Assembly: GCF_022539315.1 (NCBI RefSeq)
Contig: NC_066316.1
Span: 57,103,994 to 57,167,993, forward strand
From: Serinus canaria
Lineage: Eukaryota; Chordata; Aves; Passeriformes; Fringillidae
DNA length: 64,000 bases
Reading direction: 5' to 3'
Shown here in pieces: positions 36,050-49,300 of the stretch (the stretch's first letter is position 1; each line of letters starts with the position of its first letter). The position numbers and the translations under genes are program-made. The notes below the pieces were generated by a model. The model worked only from the letters and a program-made list of their open reading frames with translations, was not told the origin of the DNA and made no database searches.

Positions 36050-36800
36050 GTTTGTTTTGTGTTTATTTCCTTTCCCCGCGCTTCCCTGCGCCCGCCGTTT
36101 CCTTGGGAGCCGCGATTGTTTGGGCGGAACCACCGGCGCTGCGCTGCGGAGGGGGGAGCGGGGCCAAGGAAGAGCCCACTGGCGGAGGGAAGGGGGGGAG
36201 GCGGGGCGGCCGCAGCCGGGCCACGTCGCGGCCGCCACGGGAGCGGACGGGGCCGGGTGAGCGATGGCCGGGGTGAGTGATGCCCTCGGCGGGGAGCGGG
36301 GCCGCGCCCCGGGCCGAGCCCCGCCGGGCGGGTGCCGTCGCTCGCCGCAGTGCGCGGCCCCGAGGGCGGGTAGGGCTGGGTAACGCCTCCCCGCCGCTGT
36401 TCCCTCCCCCGGCTCCCCTTCCCGCCCCGGGGCGGGGGGCTCAGCCTGGGGGCTGGGCACGGCTGCAGGCGCTCGGGGGCCGCGCCGGGACCGCCGCCGT
36501 TGGCGCGCGCAGGAGGGGATCGGGAGCGGCGCTGGGCTGGGAAGCGGGAGCGGGAGCCGGGGCGGGAGCGTGGTTGGGCTGGGCGGCGGCCAGCGCGGGC
36601 CGGGGAGCGCGGGCGGGCTCGGCGCGCTCCGGCGGGGAGCGGGAGCGGGTGGCGCACCCGGCGAGCGTGGCCGGAGTGGCCCCGCCGGGAATGTGCCGGG
36701 CAGGCGGGAGCGGCGGCCTAGGGCGACCCGTTCGCTGTCGCTGTCTGGTGCCGGCGCGGCGGCACGGGGCAGTGCCGCGGGAAGCCCTAATCCCCGCATC
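36050..36800 (+). promoter_or_regulatory. AHI1: CpG island, likely AHI1 promoter and first exon
   Basis: About 750 bases of very GC-rich, CpG-dense sequence inside an AT-rich region. This is the expected signature of a housekeeping-type vertebrate promoter. It lies about 4 kb before the AHI1 start codon on the same strand. Good splice donors occur within it at CCGG|GTGAGC (36256) and GGGG|GTGAGT (36273), so a non-coding first exon probably ends at one of these. Which donor is used, and where transcription starts, cannot be read from sequence alone. Confidence 0.75.
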
Positions 36801-39800
36801 GGTGGTGTTTCGCACCCCTTCCATCTCTTTTCACCAGCTGTGTAGTTCAGTGGGGTGACATGCGTGAGCATTGCAGTGAACGCACAGTGCTTCTCCATGC
36901 CTGGCACCTTGGGCTCCAAAGCGGGGATGCCTCCCTGGACACAGAATGCCCACCTGCATGCACATCACATCCTCGTTGAATAATTCCCTCGGTTCTTCCA
37001 GTTGTGGTGTGCGGTGGGAATGTTCCTTTATATCTTTTAAATCTACCACTATTCTTCCGGGCACAGCAGAATGTCACATTGGAAATTAAAATACTTACGG
37101 TGGTCTCTTGCTGAGAGCACTTTTTTATAATTAGTGTCTAAAATAAGGCAGAAACTTAAAGCTTAATAAACAATAAAAGTCTTCTGTATTTCCTTACATA
37201 GAACTGAAATCAGTGATTTTGCCATCAGAGTCTGTTCACAACTTTCTCTTGACTAAAGGTGCCAAATTTCTGGAGTAAAAACCCCAACCTGACAGTTCCT
37301 ATGAAGCAAAAACTTTCTTATAAATTACTACTAGAAAGCCGAGGGTAGCACCAGCTTTTTAAAACACTTTTAAAAACACTTTTTAAAACTTTTATTAGTA
37401 TGAGTGTGAAGTTTTCACAGGCACATCTAAACTGGTAGAAAACTGCTGCACTCTTATTCATTTTTACATGAGTGTTTACCTCATCTGTCAGTTTTCTGGA
37501 CTTAAATACTGAATTTTCATTAATAAAACTAGATTGTTTTTTGATGTCAGATTTGTTAGTAGTGAAGAGGAACAGATTCATCTCCATGTAATTTTGCTGC
37601 ATAATTCTGAGCTGAAGCTCTTTTACATCTCAGAGTAATGATCCCTACATGTAGATAAATTAGAGGCATACAAGTAAAACCCAAGTTTTCCCCCATGATC
37701 TAAAGGATGAGAAATAAACAAGGTGTGATGTTCTACTGGTTTTCAGCCACTGAAGTTAATGCTCACTTAATGCCACAAAAGGAAAATGAGGAATGTAGTT
37801 CAGGAAAATCCTAAAGTGTGTAATTATATTTTGTCATCTCAGTTTCCTAAATGGTTATAATTGGGTAGAAAATTTTTCACTTCCCATTGCATAGTACAGA
37901 TTCTATGTGTACTGCTCATTGTAGTATGGGTTTGATTTATATCTTTTATTAGTGGTCAGTAAACGTAGGTTTTGTTTATAGTGACCTTTGTGGCAGGTTT
38001 AGATAAAATCCCTGTATTACAGATACAGAATATAGCAATGCAATGGATGTTGTAAAATACTGTGAAAAGAGGAAGAGTTTAATGTAGAATCACGTTATAA
38101 ATACAAATAGAATATTGGAGAGGAGCAAACTAGGTTATTTTCAGGAAAGTATAGTAATTGGAAGTTTAGGCTTTATGAATTTGTTTTGCTATTTATTCCT
38201 GCTGGCTGGACTATGTCACTTTCGAGAGACTTGTTTTTGTCAGTCTTGGATTGTCTTATATTTACAAACATGGATGAGATCCAATCTGATCAGCCAAAAA
38301 TGCCTTTTACAAAATTAATGGTAACTGAGCTTTCTCAGACTGGGGCATGGTGGTTGCTGAACTTTGATACACAATTAAATCTCTCCTATTCTAAGGTGAG
38401 ATTACACTAAGTAAACAGCCTTGTTTTATCCTTGTTGATTAATGATCTATATTTACACAAGCCTGATAGTTGCTTTAATGCAGCCTGTCAAAGAGCATGA
38501 AGCTCTAAATTGGAAATGCCTATTAAACAATAGCACTGTCATTAGAGGACTTTATCTCCTAATTTTATTGCCACAACAGTGTAGACATTGAATAAACAAA
38601 CAGTGATGCAGTCATTGGTGAATTTTACGAATTCTTCTTTTTACATAGAGGGCTTGTAGATGCAAGGCAACCCTAGCCTTTGGTAAGATGTTTGTTCCAT
38701 TATAATAAAAAATTATCTGTAAAATTATATCTTAACCTGCCTATAGGTTGGTCGGGGTTTTTGGTGGACTGATTTATTTAACCTTTGACCAGAAACTTAT
38801 TTCTATACTTAGAATAGGTATGCACTTACTTAATTTTGCTTTTGTGTACTATATTGTCTCTCGTATTTTTTGCTTTAATTTTAAGAGCCCTTCAGTATTT
38901 AAGTTCTTGTTTTTAATTAGTTTTTGAGGGCTTATTGAAATCATTCAGCTAATTATAAGATGCTTTTCCATGTTTCTGTGGTTCTGTCAGTGATTAAAGT
39001 GATAGAATTTGCTGTATTTGTTGAATTTATTTAGTTTTCTACTCTTCTAAATGATGAGTTTTCTAGCCAATTGTGAATTGACTACTTGGAAAGTAGGACT
39101 TAGTAACTGCAGTACTTTTAAAATGCCCATTAGGTTTAACCAAGTAGAAATTGCAAAAGCAGTTTTATTTTTCAGTGGCTTCTCTTTTAATTTATTGTAA
39201 GAAGTGTTATTTTAACAGTTACTGGTTTAGTAGTGACAATAAAGTTTTGCTGTGGGAGTCAGAACATTTTAGATAGTGAAAATATTGCAACCTCATCAGT
39301 GTCATTTCAGACATAGTTTGATGAGTGTTAGGTGGCCAAAATGGTGTGAAAATAATGCAACCACACATCCTGGCAGTGTTTAATGCTGTGCCTTAATTTG
39401 TTGGGATCAGTGCAGTCTGGGTGTGCAGTGAATGTGGAGGTACTGGTGTCTAACAGGAGCTGTTCCCTAGGGAGAGCTAGGAGCTGTTACCTGGTGGTCT
39501 GTGGGGGACACAGGTACCAGAGTTCTTGCATGGAAGGCTGCAGGGAACATCACACCTTCCTAGGAACCTACACTTCATTGGTTCTGCTGTTTACAAAACA
39601 GCTCTTTGGATTAAACTTTTTTGTAGAGCAGTCTGAATTTTCTTGATGAAAAGATAAACCTGTGTGATATTTTTATTTGCCTTCAAGCTTTGTTTGGATT
39701 GCATTTGCAGGCTTTTTTCCACAACCAGGAGGGCCTAACATTTTTTTTTTCTTTAGAGAAATGAGTTTCATGTAGTTGCTTGTCTGCTCTGAAAAAATAC

Positions 39801-40261
39801 AAATGCTTTATATAAACATAAATATTTAGAGATTTGTAATAAAGTTAGATTTGCTGGCAGATACTAACCTTTGTATTGAAAACTATCAGCCAGCCTCCTC
39901 AGTGATACTGTCAGGAGAGGAATCTGATTAGAATGGCTTCAATATAAATGGTTTCATTAAATAAACTGTTGGATTTTTTTAGAAGGCTGGAGGACTACAG
40001 TCCTGAATTATTTGGCTACCACCCAGAAATAGCTAATTCAATTACTGTAATGCTGGGGTTTTTTTTCCCCTCAAATAATAAGTATCAGAGCTATCAGAGC
40101 TGGGATTTGATAGCAGAAAATTTCTAATTTAGACAAACAGGGAAATACTTATTTCTAAATAAAATGTAGTCATCCCTAATACTAATTAGCACAGATTTAA
40201 TTACTAACTTGAAGTCTATGGACCACTTATGCTAATGACAGTTGTTAAATACTTTAAATAG
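36273..40261 (+). other. AHI1: Probable AHI1 5'-UTR intron
   Basis: About 4 kb between the CpG island and the exon that carries the start codon. Beyond the GC-rich first few hundred bases I see no further exon or recognisable element. Confidence 0.55.
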
Positions 40262-40262
40262 A

Positions 40263-40310
40263 ATGGTGAATTCTGAGGAAGAAGCAGCTGTTGTGTTGAG
40301 CCACCTCTGA
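40263..40310 (+). other. AHI1: Possible upstream ORF in AHI1 5' leader
   Basis: An ATG-to-TGA frame of 15 codons (MVNSEEEAAVVLSHL) ends 13 bases before the AHI1 initiator. It is in the mature leader only if the acceptor is at or before 40261 (AAATAG). It could damp translation. Confidence 0.35.
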
Positions 40311-40323
40311 CTGAGGACTGAAA

Positions 40324-40333
40324 ATGCGAGCAG
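40324..40333 (+). CDS. AHI1: AHI1 exon with start codon
   Basis: Only 10 coding bases (ATGCGAGCAG) before a canonical donor GTAAGG. The 5' edge of the exon is probably after AAATAG at 40256-40261. The split codon joins exon 41166 to give MRAVESEAK. Confidence 0.85.
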
Positions 40334-43300
40334 GTAAGGATACTTTGTGTTTAATTTCCTGTGTATATTTTATAGTTAGAACTAGGTGCAAATGATAGAA
40401 GTTATTTCTGTCCTATATAAATCCTTAATGCTCCATTGTCACCTTTTAGAGTTCATGATTATAGCTGGTTTTCAAAGTGGTAATATTTTTTTATTTTAAA
40501 AAATAATTCAGTGGCTTTTACCAAAAGTTGTAATGACAGTGGTAAATATGCTGTAGCTGAAAATTCAACAGCCTTTTTCAGTGGTGTTCTAGGTTGCATT
40601 TTGAATTCTTAGTTACAGATTAAGCATTACCTGAGGGGAACTAGAACACCTACTGCTTCGGGGGTTGAAATGCTGCTGATGGCAGTATCATGATTCACAG
40701 AAAGGCAAGAGTTCCAGCTCCTGGCTCTTACAGGTCTGTCTCAGGATGGTGCTGCTCTGGTTTCAAGACCCAGTAAGAACCCAGAGATGCTGCTTCTCCT
40801 GGAAGACTGTGTGTCACCTCTGCTCATAAACAGGGAGAGCAGTAATCTGTCCTCTGCTTTGGCTAGCCCAAGTTTTGTGCTGATCCTGTGTGTGCTGTTC
40901 AAAATGTGCCTTCTTCAGGAGACAGGGTAGATGGTGCTGACTTCAGCAACAAGTGAAAGACGCGTGTGTGTGTGTGTGCAAAGCTGCTGAGTTATCCTTG
41001 CATGGGTTATGTTGCCAGTGGAAATTCTTATCAAAGTGAATTTCTTGGTAAACTTTCCCTGATAAATAAATCTCAGCCTTTGCAATTTCAGAGCATGACT
41101 GTTCACCTTTTTTAGCAATGGTGATTAATGAGATAGCAAATCATACTCTTGATTTCTTTTTGCAGTTGAAAGTGAGGCGAAGGCAAAAACCAAAGTCCGC
41201 TTTGAGGAAATCTTCAGACACCGTGCTGCCCTAGCAGAAACAAAGAAACCAAAGAAAAAGAAGTTTGACTCTCAAGAGAGTATTGTGGTGAGTTGCAGCA
41301 CATGCAGGCTTTGGTTGCCTTCCTGAACACCTTAACAGAAAAAATATCAGGAAAATATATTGCAGAAAGGAGATGTAAGCATTTAAAAAAAAAAATGAAG
41401 TGTAAAGTATGTGTCTGCACATACCCCTTGTTTTTGGTGTGGCTTTTATTTTCTTCTTTGTGTACCAGCAAAGCATCCTTGTAGCTTGGAGCTATGGCAA
41501 AATGATGTAGACTATAATAGTGGTGGAAAGAAGTGTCACCTGCAGGCATGCACTTGTTAAATGTCCACCAGTACTTGCTTTGCCATACCCATTTTACATA
41601 AAATTTTTCACATTTTTCATACAATTTTCATGCAATTTTTCGTAAAATGTTTCCAATTCAGTACTGACTTTACTGGGAGTTAATTAGAGGTTTGAGGGCT
41701 AGTAGAATAACCTCTGTGAAAGTATTTAATTTTGAGAGTACTACATCTCTGTAATACAGGCAAATCTGTCTAATACAGCTGTGATTTGAGAACTGATGAA
41801 AAAACATAATAGTATTAGAGATAATAAATAATTATTCCATTTTCTACTTTTTCTAATCTCAGTAATCAGTGAATTTCTGCATGTGCTGAGCTTTGTGTCT
41901 TGAGTGGTTCCTTGTTCACATGTCAATTTTTTTTGAAGATTTTGACCTTAGCTTGTGACTTGCAGCTTAGGAAGGATTCTACCACCCCGACTTTATAGTT
42001 AGATGACATTTTTGTTTGTGGTGTCACTAAAGGAGCCTCAGAAATCCCTCTGAGTTATGGTTCATATTGTAATCTTTTTCCTGAAGAGGAGAATAAAATT
42101 TTCGTATGAACTTCTTCTATATATACCTGATTATTGACTTAGAAGATTTTTTACAAATCTTAGAAGATTTGTAAAAAATGTAAATTGTTTAGAAGACAAA
42201 TGTTCTGTTTTTTTATTTTCCTCCTGATAGGTTTTATATTTTTAGTCATTTTTCTTACAATTGTGTCCATATCAGATTCTGGAAATGAATGTTCCTTCAT
42301 TAATACTCATTTAAGACAAATGGGTGGTATTTCATGTGCAATCATAAATGTTAGATGTAGTTAATATATATTAAGTATATTCAGAATAGATACATTAAAC
42401 TTATTATTGCTGAATATTTGGTCTTAGGTTGACAATTTGAAGTTGGATTTTGTATGGACTTCTAAAAAATTTATATTCCTTGATGTATATGCTATTTAGT
42501 CAATAGAAAGAATCAACTTGATGTCTAAAAATAGTACAGAGAGTTAGAAGATGGGGTTTTTTCCTTATTTACTGGCAAATATGTAGATAAAAGACTAAGT
42601 TCTTTCTCAGTTAAGTTTACTTTTTTATAAAATGTGAATTTTTAATTCTGTAATATATAAATATTTTTGAACACATAATTGTATGTTCATATGCAACTAC
42701 ATATTACTTGTAAATATTTTAAGCTTGCTTTGGTTTTAGAATTGGTTTCTATCCCAGAAGTCTCTGATATGAAACGTTAGTGTTTTCGAGTTTTGTAGAA
42801 ACACTTGAAGTCACAGTGACCAGAATCCATACTCAGGGGTATGCAAGCAAATTAAGAAGCATTTTTAGAATCAGGGTGGAAGCTAAAATTTCTCACTTTG
42901 TTGAAGCTATAAATATTACAAATTAAACCACTTAAAAATTAAGGATTTGAGGAGAGCTTGTATTGAAACATATTACTGACCACTTGGAGTATTTCCTTAA
43001 AGTGCAACAAAGTTGCAGGAGCTCAGGTTGGTATTTTCCATGCTGGTTGCATTCAAATGGAAATTTCTGTAAAAGCTTCAGCAAATAAACAGCAATTTCT
43101 CTGTAAAAAATAAATGTGTGTGGGAGTGGAAGAGTAGGTTGATGGAGGGGGTTGGCTGGTTTTGTTCCTGTTTTCTCAAGTTCATATGATTTAACAGTAC
43201 AAAGTTTCACATATCTTGAAATAATGTGAAGTTTGTCAGTGATGGTTGGCTTCATGTCATGCACTTGCCATAAATGGTCTCCCAGCTTTGCTCAAAACCA

Positions 43301-46300
43301 GGTCATGGTTCAGAGCCTATTTCCACTTGAAGTGTTCCAGTTTGTTTTCTTTGTCTTTACTCTAGCCTTTTTTAAAGATTAATAAGACTTGTTCCCTTAT
43401 AGTCCACTGTTTCTTTGAAACTTGAGTTCTGGAGCTGCAGGTGGTTGCTCAGGTTTTAAATGACAGAGGTGAGGATAAGGAGAGTGCCTGCCTGCTTGCT
43501 TGCTTTGCTTTGTGTGCCTATTGCCTGGAGAGCCTGCCTGGACAGCAGGGAAGCAGTCTGCTTGGAAGAGGAAAGGTTGATGTCTGTAGGGCAGGATGAG
43601 TTTGAAGCCACAACTGATTGGAATGAAGAGCTTGTAATGGAGATAGAAATACACATCAGCTGTAGCCAGTTAAAGCTCTGCTTTGCTGTTCTGTAAATAG
43701 CTACTGGGGCAGTGGGTGTGAAACCTAAAGGCATTGTGGAAAAAACAAGCAATTGAAACATAGTCAGAAAGTGAATTTGCTAATGTCTTTTCTAGGGCAG
43801 CCACCATATTTACTTTTTACCAATTGTGGCTCCTGTTACAGCTTGTTAGAATGAGGCAAGCCGCAGATCAGGCATTGTCCAGGTACATTAAACATGAAAG
43901 TCATCATGAAAATGAATGAATTTATTTCGTTCAATCTAAATTATGTGGCTGAAGAGAGGATGTTTAAAAACTTTCTACCAGATGAAAATGTTAGATCACT
44001 GTATGGAGGCAAAAATTTCTTTCTTAGACTTTAATCTGATCAGATTGCATTATTGGGATGGACAGGCATTGGTAACTTGGGTTTTGTGTTCAAGGCAGGG
44101 CCGCAGCAGATTTATCTGGCTTGTAGGCTGAAAGGCACTGAATAATTGTTGAGATTTCCACTGGATTTTACCCCTTTGTTTCTTGTGCATAAAATAAAAG
44201 AATTGATAATAGTTGACTATATAACTGATCCACACATTTTCTCAATGTTTTCTGTTAGAATTTGGTGGAAAAATTCCAAACACATAATTTTATCCGTAAA
44301 TTAAAGTTCTTCTAGCTTTGAGTGTCTATATCTCATAGCCTTACGCAAGCAATGGCAGTAGAATTGTTTCCTAGTGCATTAAGATTTTCTTAAGCATCCC
44401 ACCCAACAAGCCATCATCACAAGTACATTCAGGAACAATTCAGCTGTAGGTTAATGGTCTTTTACAACCAGTACATATCAGTGCTTCAGTGGGCTGGCAG
44501 TCCCCAATTTCTCAAGGTGTGCCTGTGTTGTTATGGGTGGAAATTCAGGTACCTCTGTAAATCAGGTTACACTAGTTTCAAACACCCATGACAAACTCAC
44601 TCTACAATGCCAGCTTCCACTCATGCATGTTTGAGAAGTCCTTGGGAAGAGATGTTAGTCCTTTGAAAAGGCGTTGTCCCTGATGACAGCTCTGGGGCAT
44701 GAATGGCAGTGATGTGACCTGTGATTGCCTAATTGTGCTGTGAGCCTTGAGTGTCAGCCCATGTGTGTGGCCCTTGGCTGGCATCCATCCCCTGCTCCTC
44801 TCAAGCCATAGTACAAGCAAGACTGTTTTCAGGGGGGAGTGCTTCCTCTGCCCTGGTGTAATGTGGCCACAGAGGTGTTGTGTCTTATTTGTTCCACATT
44901 TTAAGCTGAGAAAGCCAGGTTTGGGTCAGCAACCCTCTGGAGTTACTCCAGGGACAGGCCTGTCTTACTGAGCTGCTGTTCCAGCCTAACTCCTTTCTCT
45001 AACTCAGTTCAGTCTGTATGTATTGATGATTGCTCTTAGTTGGTATCTCTCAGTCCTATGTTTCAGAGAATCTATACCAGTATTCCCACCTCTGCCGGAA
45101 TCCTAATCTGAAGGTTTTTTTGAACCTCTTGGCATCTTTCCTCTCTGTTTAATTATGTCGTGTAATTACAGCATGTGGGAAAGGTGGCCTGAATTGAGAT
45201 TGTAAAGGCTATTTATCTGAGGAATTTATGTTTGAACTGCTGAGGCAGCTTTGTTCTGCCTGCAGTATCTATTAATGTTCCTGAAATTTGCTGTAGTTTA
45301 TTTTAGGAAAGGGAAATGGCCTCAAGTTGTACCTGAAGAGGTTTAGATATTAGGAATTTTTTTTTCCATTGAAAGGATAGTCAGACATTGGCTGCCCAAG
45401 GAAATGGTGGGGGTACCATCCCTAGAGCTGTTCAAAAGTCATGGGGATGTGGCCTGTGGGGATATGGTTTAGTGGTGCTGGGTTAATGGTCGGACTTGAT
45501 GATTTTAGAAGTCTTTTCCAACCTAAGTGATTCTATGAATCTATTATTTTTTGTTTATGGGCAGTAATAAATAACAAGTTCTAATAAGTATTTCAAGCCA
45601 GCTTTTGCATCAGGTAGATTTCCTTTAAGGAGATTATTCTTGAGTATCAGAGTTATTTCAGAAACTCTTGACCAGGTCATAGATGAGGGCTTTTTGTTTA
45701 GGATTTCTCAAATAATTCTACTACTTGCACTTAGTGGATTGATGTTTTATCAAATACAAAATCAGCAAGACTTTAGTTATTGGCCACTGTTGGGTTTTAA
45801 TTGTCAGTGTGTTTTAATCTTAATTTCTCATACTCTACAGTGAGAGTTATTCACAGAAATAGATAAGGAAGTGAGCATTCTATTAGGAGCATTATTCCAT
45901 TCTGGGGTTATTCGTAGTTTATACAAAGCTTTAATTATTTTATTTAATTATTTTCTTTTAATTATTTTCTTTTCCTTATTCTGTTCTGTATTTCAAATTG
46001 TTTCTATGAAATTTTCCACATCCTCTTGAATCATTGACTTAGAAATAAATATGATGTTAGTGGTTTCTTTAAGTGCGTATAAGAATGAAAATGAAAGGAC
46101 AATTTTTTCATACTTACTACACATATTGTCCCTTTTTGCAAATGTTTGAGACAAACATGATTCTATGACTGGGAGTTGTGCCCTGACTAGAAGGGAACAA
46201 TGTTGGTGTTTATTGAGGAAGAAAGTTGTGGCAAATAAAAATTTGTATGCAGATATGTATATTTTCTCCAAACTTTTACATTTGCTTTTGTTGTGTTTTA

Positions 46301-49300
46301 AAGCCCTTTCTAATGTTTCATGTTGAAGCTCTAAGAGAGTTTTCTGTATAACAAAAGCATAAATGAACCTCAGTGACTTTTTAGGAGTTACATCAAAGAA
46401 CAGACATCTCTGTGTTGACCTGACAGAATTAGATCTCAGTTACTTGCTATGATCTTTGGGATTATCATAGAATCATAGCTTGGATTGAAAGGAACTTTAA
46501 AGGTGATCTAACCCAAGTGCCCTGCCATGATCAGGAAGCTCAGAGCCCCTTCCAGCCTGACCTTGAATATATCCAAGGAGGCAAGAAAGTGGCACTATGA
46601 CCTTTAGTAGCCAGAAATTGAAACTTGAAGAAGAAAGTTTACAATGTGTTTTTATAAAATCATCAAGAAGTGCTTAAACAAATGCATCAGCTAAAATTTA
46701 GTTCTGACAAGTGGCTTTCAGTGTAAGAGACTGCAAACAACTGAGCCTGAAATCTGTCTCTAACTTGGATTTTCATTAGATGAAAGTATTTGTTTTTGTG
46801 GTGCATGAAGTCTTCTCATCCTCCACAGTGTAAAACACTGGCATCTGTTTGTGCAGTAGACTTGTTGTTTTCCTTTTTTTACTGGATATGTGTAAAATCA
46901 TATGAAAATGTAGTGTAAGGTGAGGATGAGGTGCCCAAATACCAAATGGTTTTTTTCAGTGTGAATTTTCTGTTGACTTTCAATCTGTTTCTTCTCAAAT
47001 TGAAACAACAAAATAACTAGATCTTTGATTTAATTTTACTTTGAGTAATGTTGCTGAAGGAATAACATGAAGTGCAGTGTTTATCCTTGGAACATAATTT
47101 TTAGTAAAAATATGTTATATGTTCTTTTCATTTATAGCTTGATACTTTTAGAAATAATATTGATCTGTCTAAGGAAAGTGTGAATGATGAAGCAATTATA
47201 AACAACACATATAATCCTGAAGAAGAGAGCCCAAGATTTACAAAAAATAAATTAAGAGAGAAAGAGTCAATTGCAAAGAAAATAAACAATGATGTTGTTA
47301 GTGGAGAAGAGAACAAGAAGCCAAAGTCAAACAGAAAGAAAAAGAAATCACTGTTACAAGAACAGTTTAATGAGGAGGACGATTTATATGAAGCTAAATT
47401 GGGGAGTTTTGAAGAAAAGACTAATGATTTTCCAAAGAAGAAAACAAAAAGTAAATCACAAACAGATGTACCTGATCAAGAAGGTGATAGAAAGATCAAA
47501 AATTCCTTGACTGAAGTGAGAAATTTAACTGAATTAGAAGAGGAAGAGCAGCTAATTCAAGCCTATCAGCTGCATGTGGCTGAGGAAGAGGCAAATGCAA
47601 TTAAAATGAAAATGAGAAAGAAACTTAAAGAACAGATGTCTGAATCTACCTCCACTGTTCAAAGGCATGAAGTTGCATTGAATAATGAAGTGGGCAAAAA
47701 GAAGAAAAAGAAGAAAGAGCGAGCAGTTTTAAGTGAAGCTGAAACAAGGTAACATGACAAACTGTACATGGTGTGTCTGTGAATCTTAAACAAAAGGTTT
47801 CATTTAAGATAGGCAGCAGCTTTCTGATAAATTGTTCATATTTTCTAAGTGATTAACTGGATGATTCTGTTATGAAAAAATAGTACTAAATCCTTTCTCA
47901 AAAGGCTGCCATGATTAATATTTAGCTCATGGATTCTTTTTAACTTATTTTTAAAATATTCTTCATTGCTATTTGATGTTTGTTTACTGTGGAATTCACC
48001 CTTAACTAATGTAAGATAGTTTTGTGCATGATTTTTTTTAGTGATAAGTGATGGCTGTGATTCAGGAAAAAGGTATTTGTTTAACTTTTCCACAGAAATG
48101 GTTCTGCAATTGTCTGGAAATTAGGTGGAAAGGAAGAGGGGAGAGCGCTGAAAAAGGCAAGACACTAATGGGGCTGGGGGCTGTTAAGTTTTCCAGGTAC
48201 ACAGATGATGAGTTGGAGAATTTCAAATGGATTAATAATGGCAATGAGAATTGTATCAATATATGCAGTGGACTGCAGTTGCTGACAGCAATCCATTACC
48301 TTACAGTGCAATGTCCCTTTCTGAGCTGCAGCATCATCATTCAGAAGCAGGTGGCAATGAAAGTCAGTCACCTGAAAGGTTATTTACATCAGAAGGACAG
48401 AAACTGGAGGGAAGCGTGGAAAAGCAGAAACCTAAAGCCAAGAAGGTTAAGAAGAAAAGCAGAAAAGGTCTGCCAGCAAAATGTTATAATACTGTACCTA
48501 CTTTGCTGTGCTTTATTTTTGTGCTGCTACTGAAAGACTTGTCCATAGTAGTAGCAGCACAGAAGTGATTAAGTTGTTTGAGTTACTTATATTTCTTAAG
48601 TTACTCAATTGTATCTCTGTTCTTCCAATTCTGAGGTTCATTTAAGAGGATGTTTATTTGATAAATCAATCTAAAATCTTGAAAATTCATTTACTTTAAG
48701 TAGTTTTGAGTTGAGACAGAAGTTACTATGTTCCACTAGTGACAGTTTGTTTACTTTTGCTCCAATTTCTAGAAGAAACTACAGAAGCTGCTGCAGAAAA
48801 TGATGAGGAAATGAAGAATTCAGAAATTTCAACCCAGTCTAAATTTGGTTTTGGCGATGATCTTGTTTTGGGAGTTTATATCCATCGATCAGATCAACTT
48901 AAAATTGATCACTTGGTATCTCATCCTGTGGTCAAAATCCATATTGTTGATCAGAGAAGTGGCTTATATGTGAAGAAGGATTATAGGTGACATTTAATAA
49001 ACTGTTTCTATTATCACTATTACAATAAATAGTATACTCTTCCCTACAAAATTAAATATTAGGATGAAAACAAGGGGGTGTTTTAAGCTTGTGTAGTTGT
49101 TCATTAGTTTCTACATCTATGATAATGTGTATGTATACGTACCATAAATGAGGATGATATTTTTCTTTTCCTTTTGGCCCTTCTAAGTGCTCTGTAGTGC
49201 TGTATTGCTCTTGAGGCTCCTTAGGGCAGTGGTCACAGCACCAAGCCTGACAGTTCAGGAAGTGTTTGGACAATGCTCTCAGGCACGTGGTGTGACTCTT

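Larger units (their letters stand above)
41288..47137 (+). other. AHI1: AHI1 intron after coding exon 2
   Basis: A 5.8-kb intron. It holds a 15-bp hairpin (42146-42179), CR1 fragments at about 45310-45545 and 46465-46580, and AT-rich low-complexity stretches near 41590-41650 and 45929-45972. No exon was recognised. Confidence 0.8.

Noticed and set aside
36277..36858. Plus-strand open frame of 193 codons in the CpG island
   Set aside because: It has the same GC-driven absence of stops; it is not linked to AHI1 by splice sites and resembles no protein.
35792..36919. Minus-strand open frame of 375 codons across the CpG island
   Set aside because: It is long only because stop codons are rare in GC-rich sequence. 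The translation is Pro/Arg/Ala low complexity with no domain, and other frames are equally open there.
41590..41649. AT-rich stretch with CATTTTAC ... GTAAAATG ends
   Set aside because: The 8-bp inverted ends are likely chance in sequence this rich in T and A; there is no target-site duplication or element body.
47180..47752. The 190-codon frame as a separate gene
   Set aside because: It is the body of AHI1 coding exon 3; the exon begins earlier at 47138 and ends at a donor at 47748.
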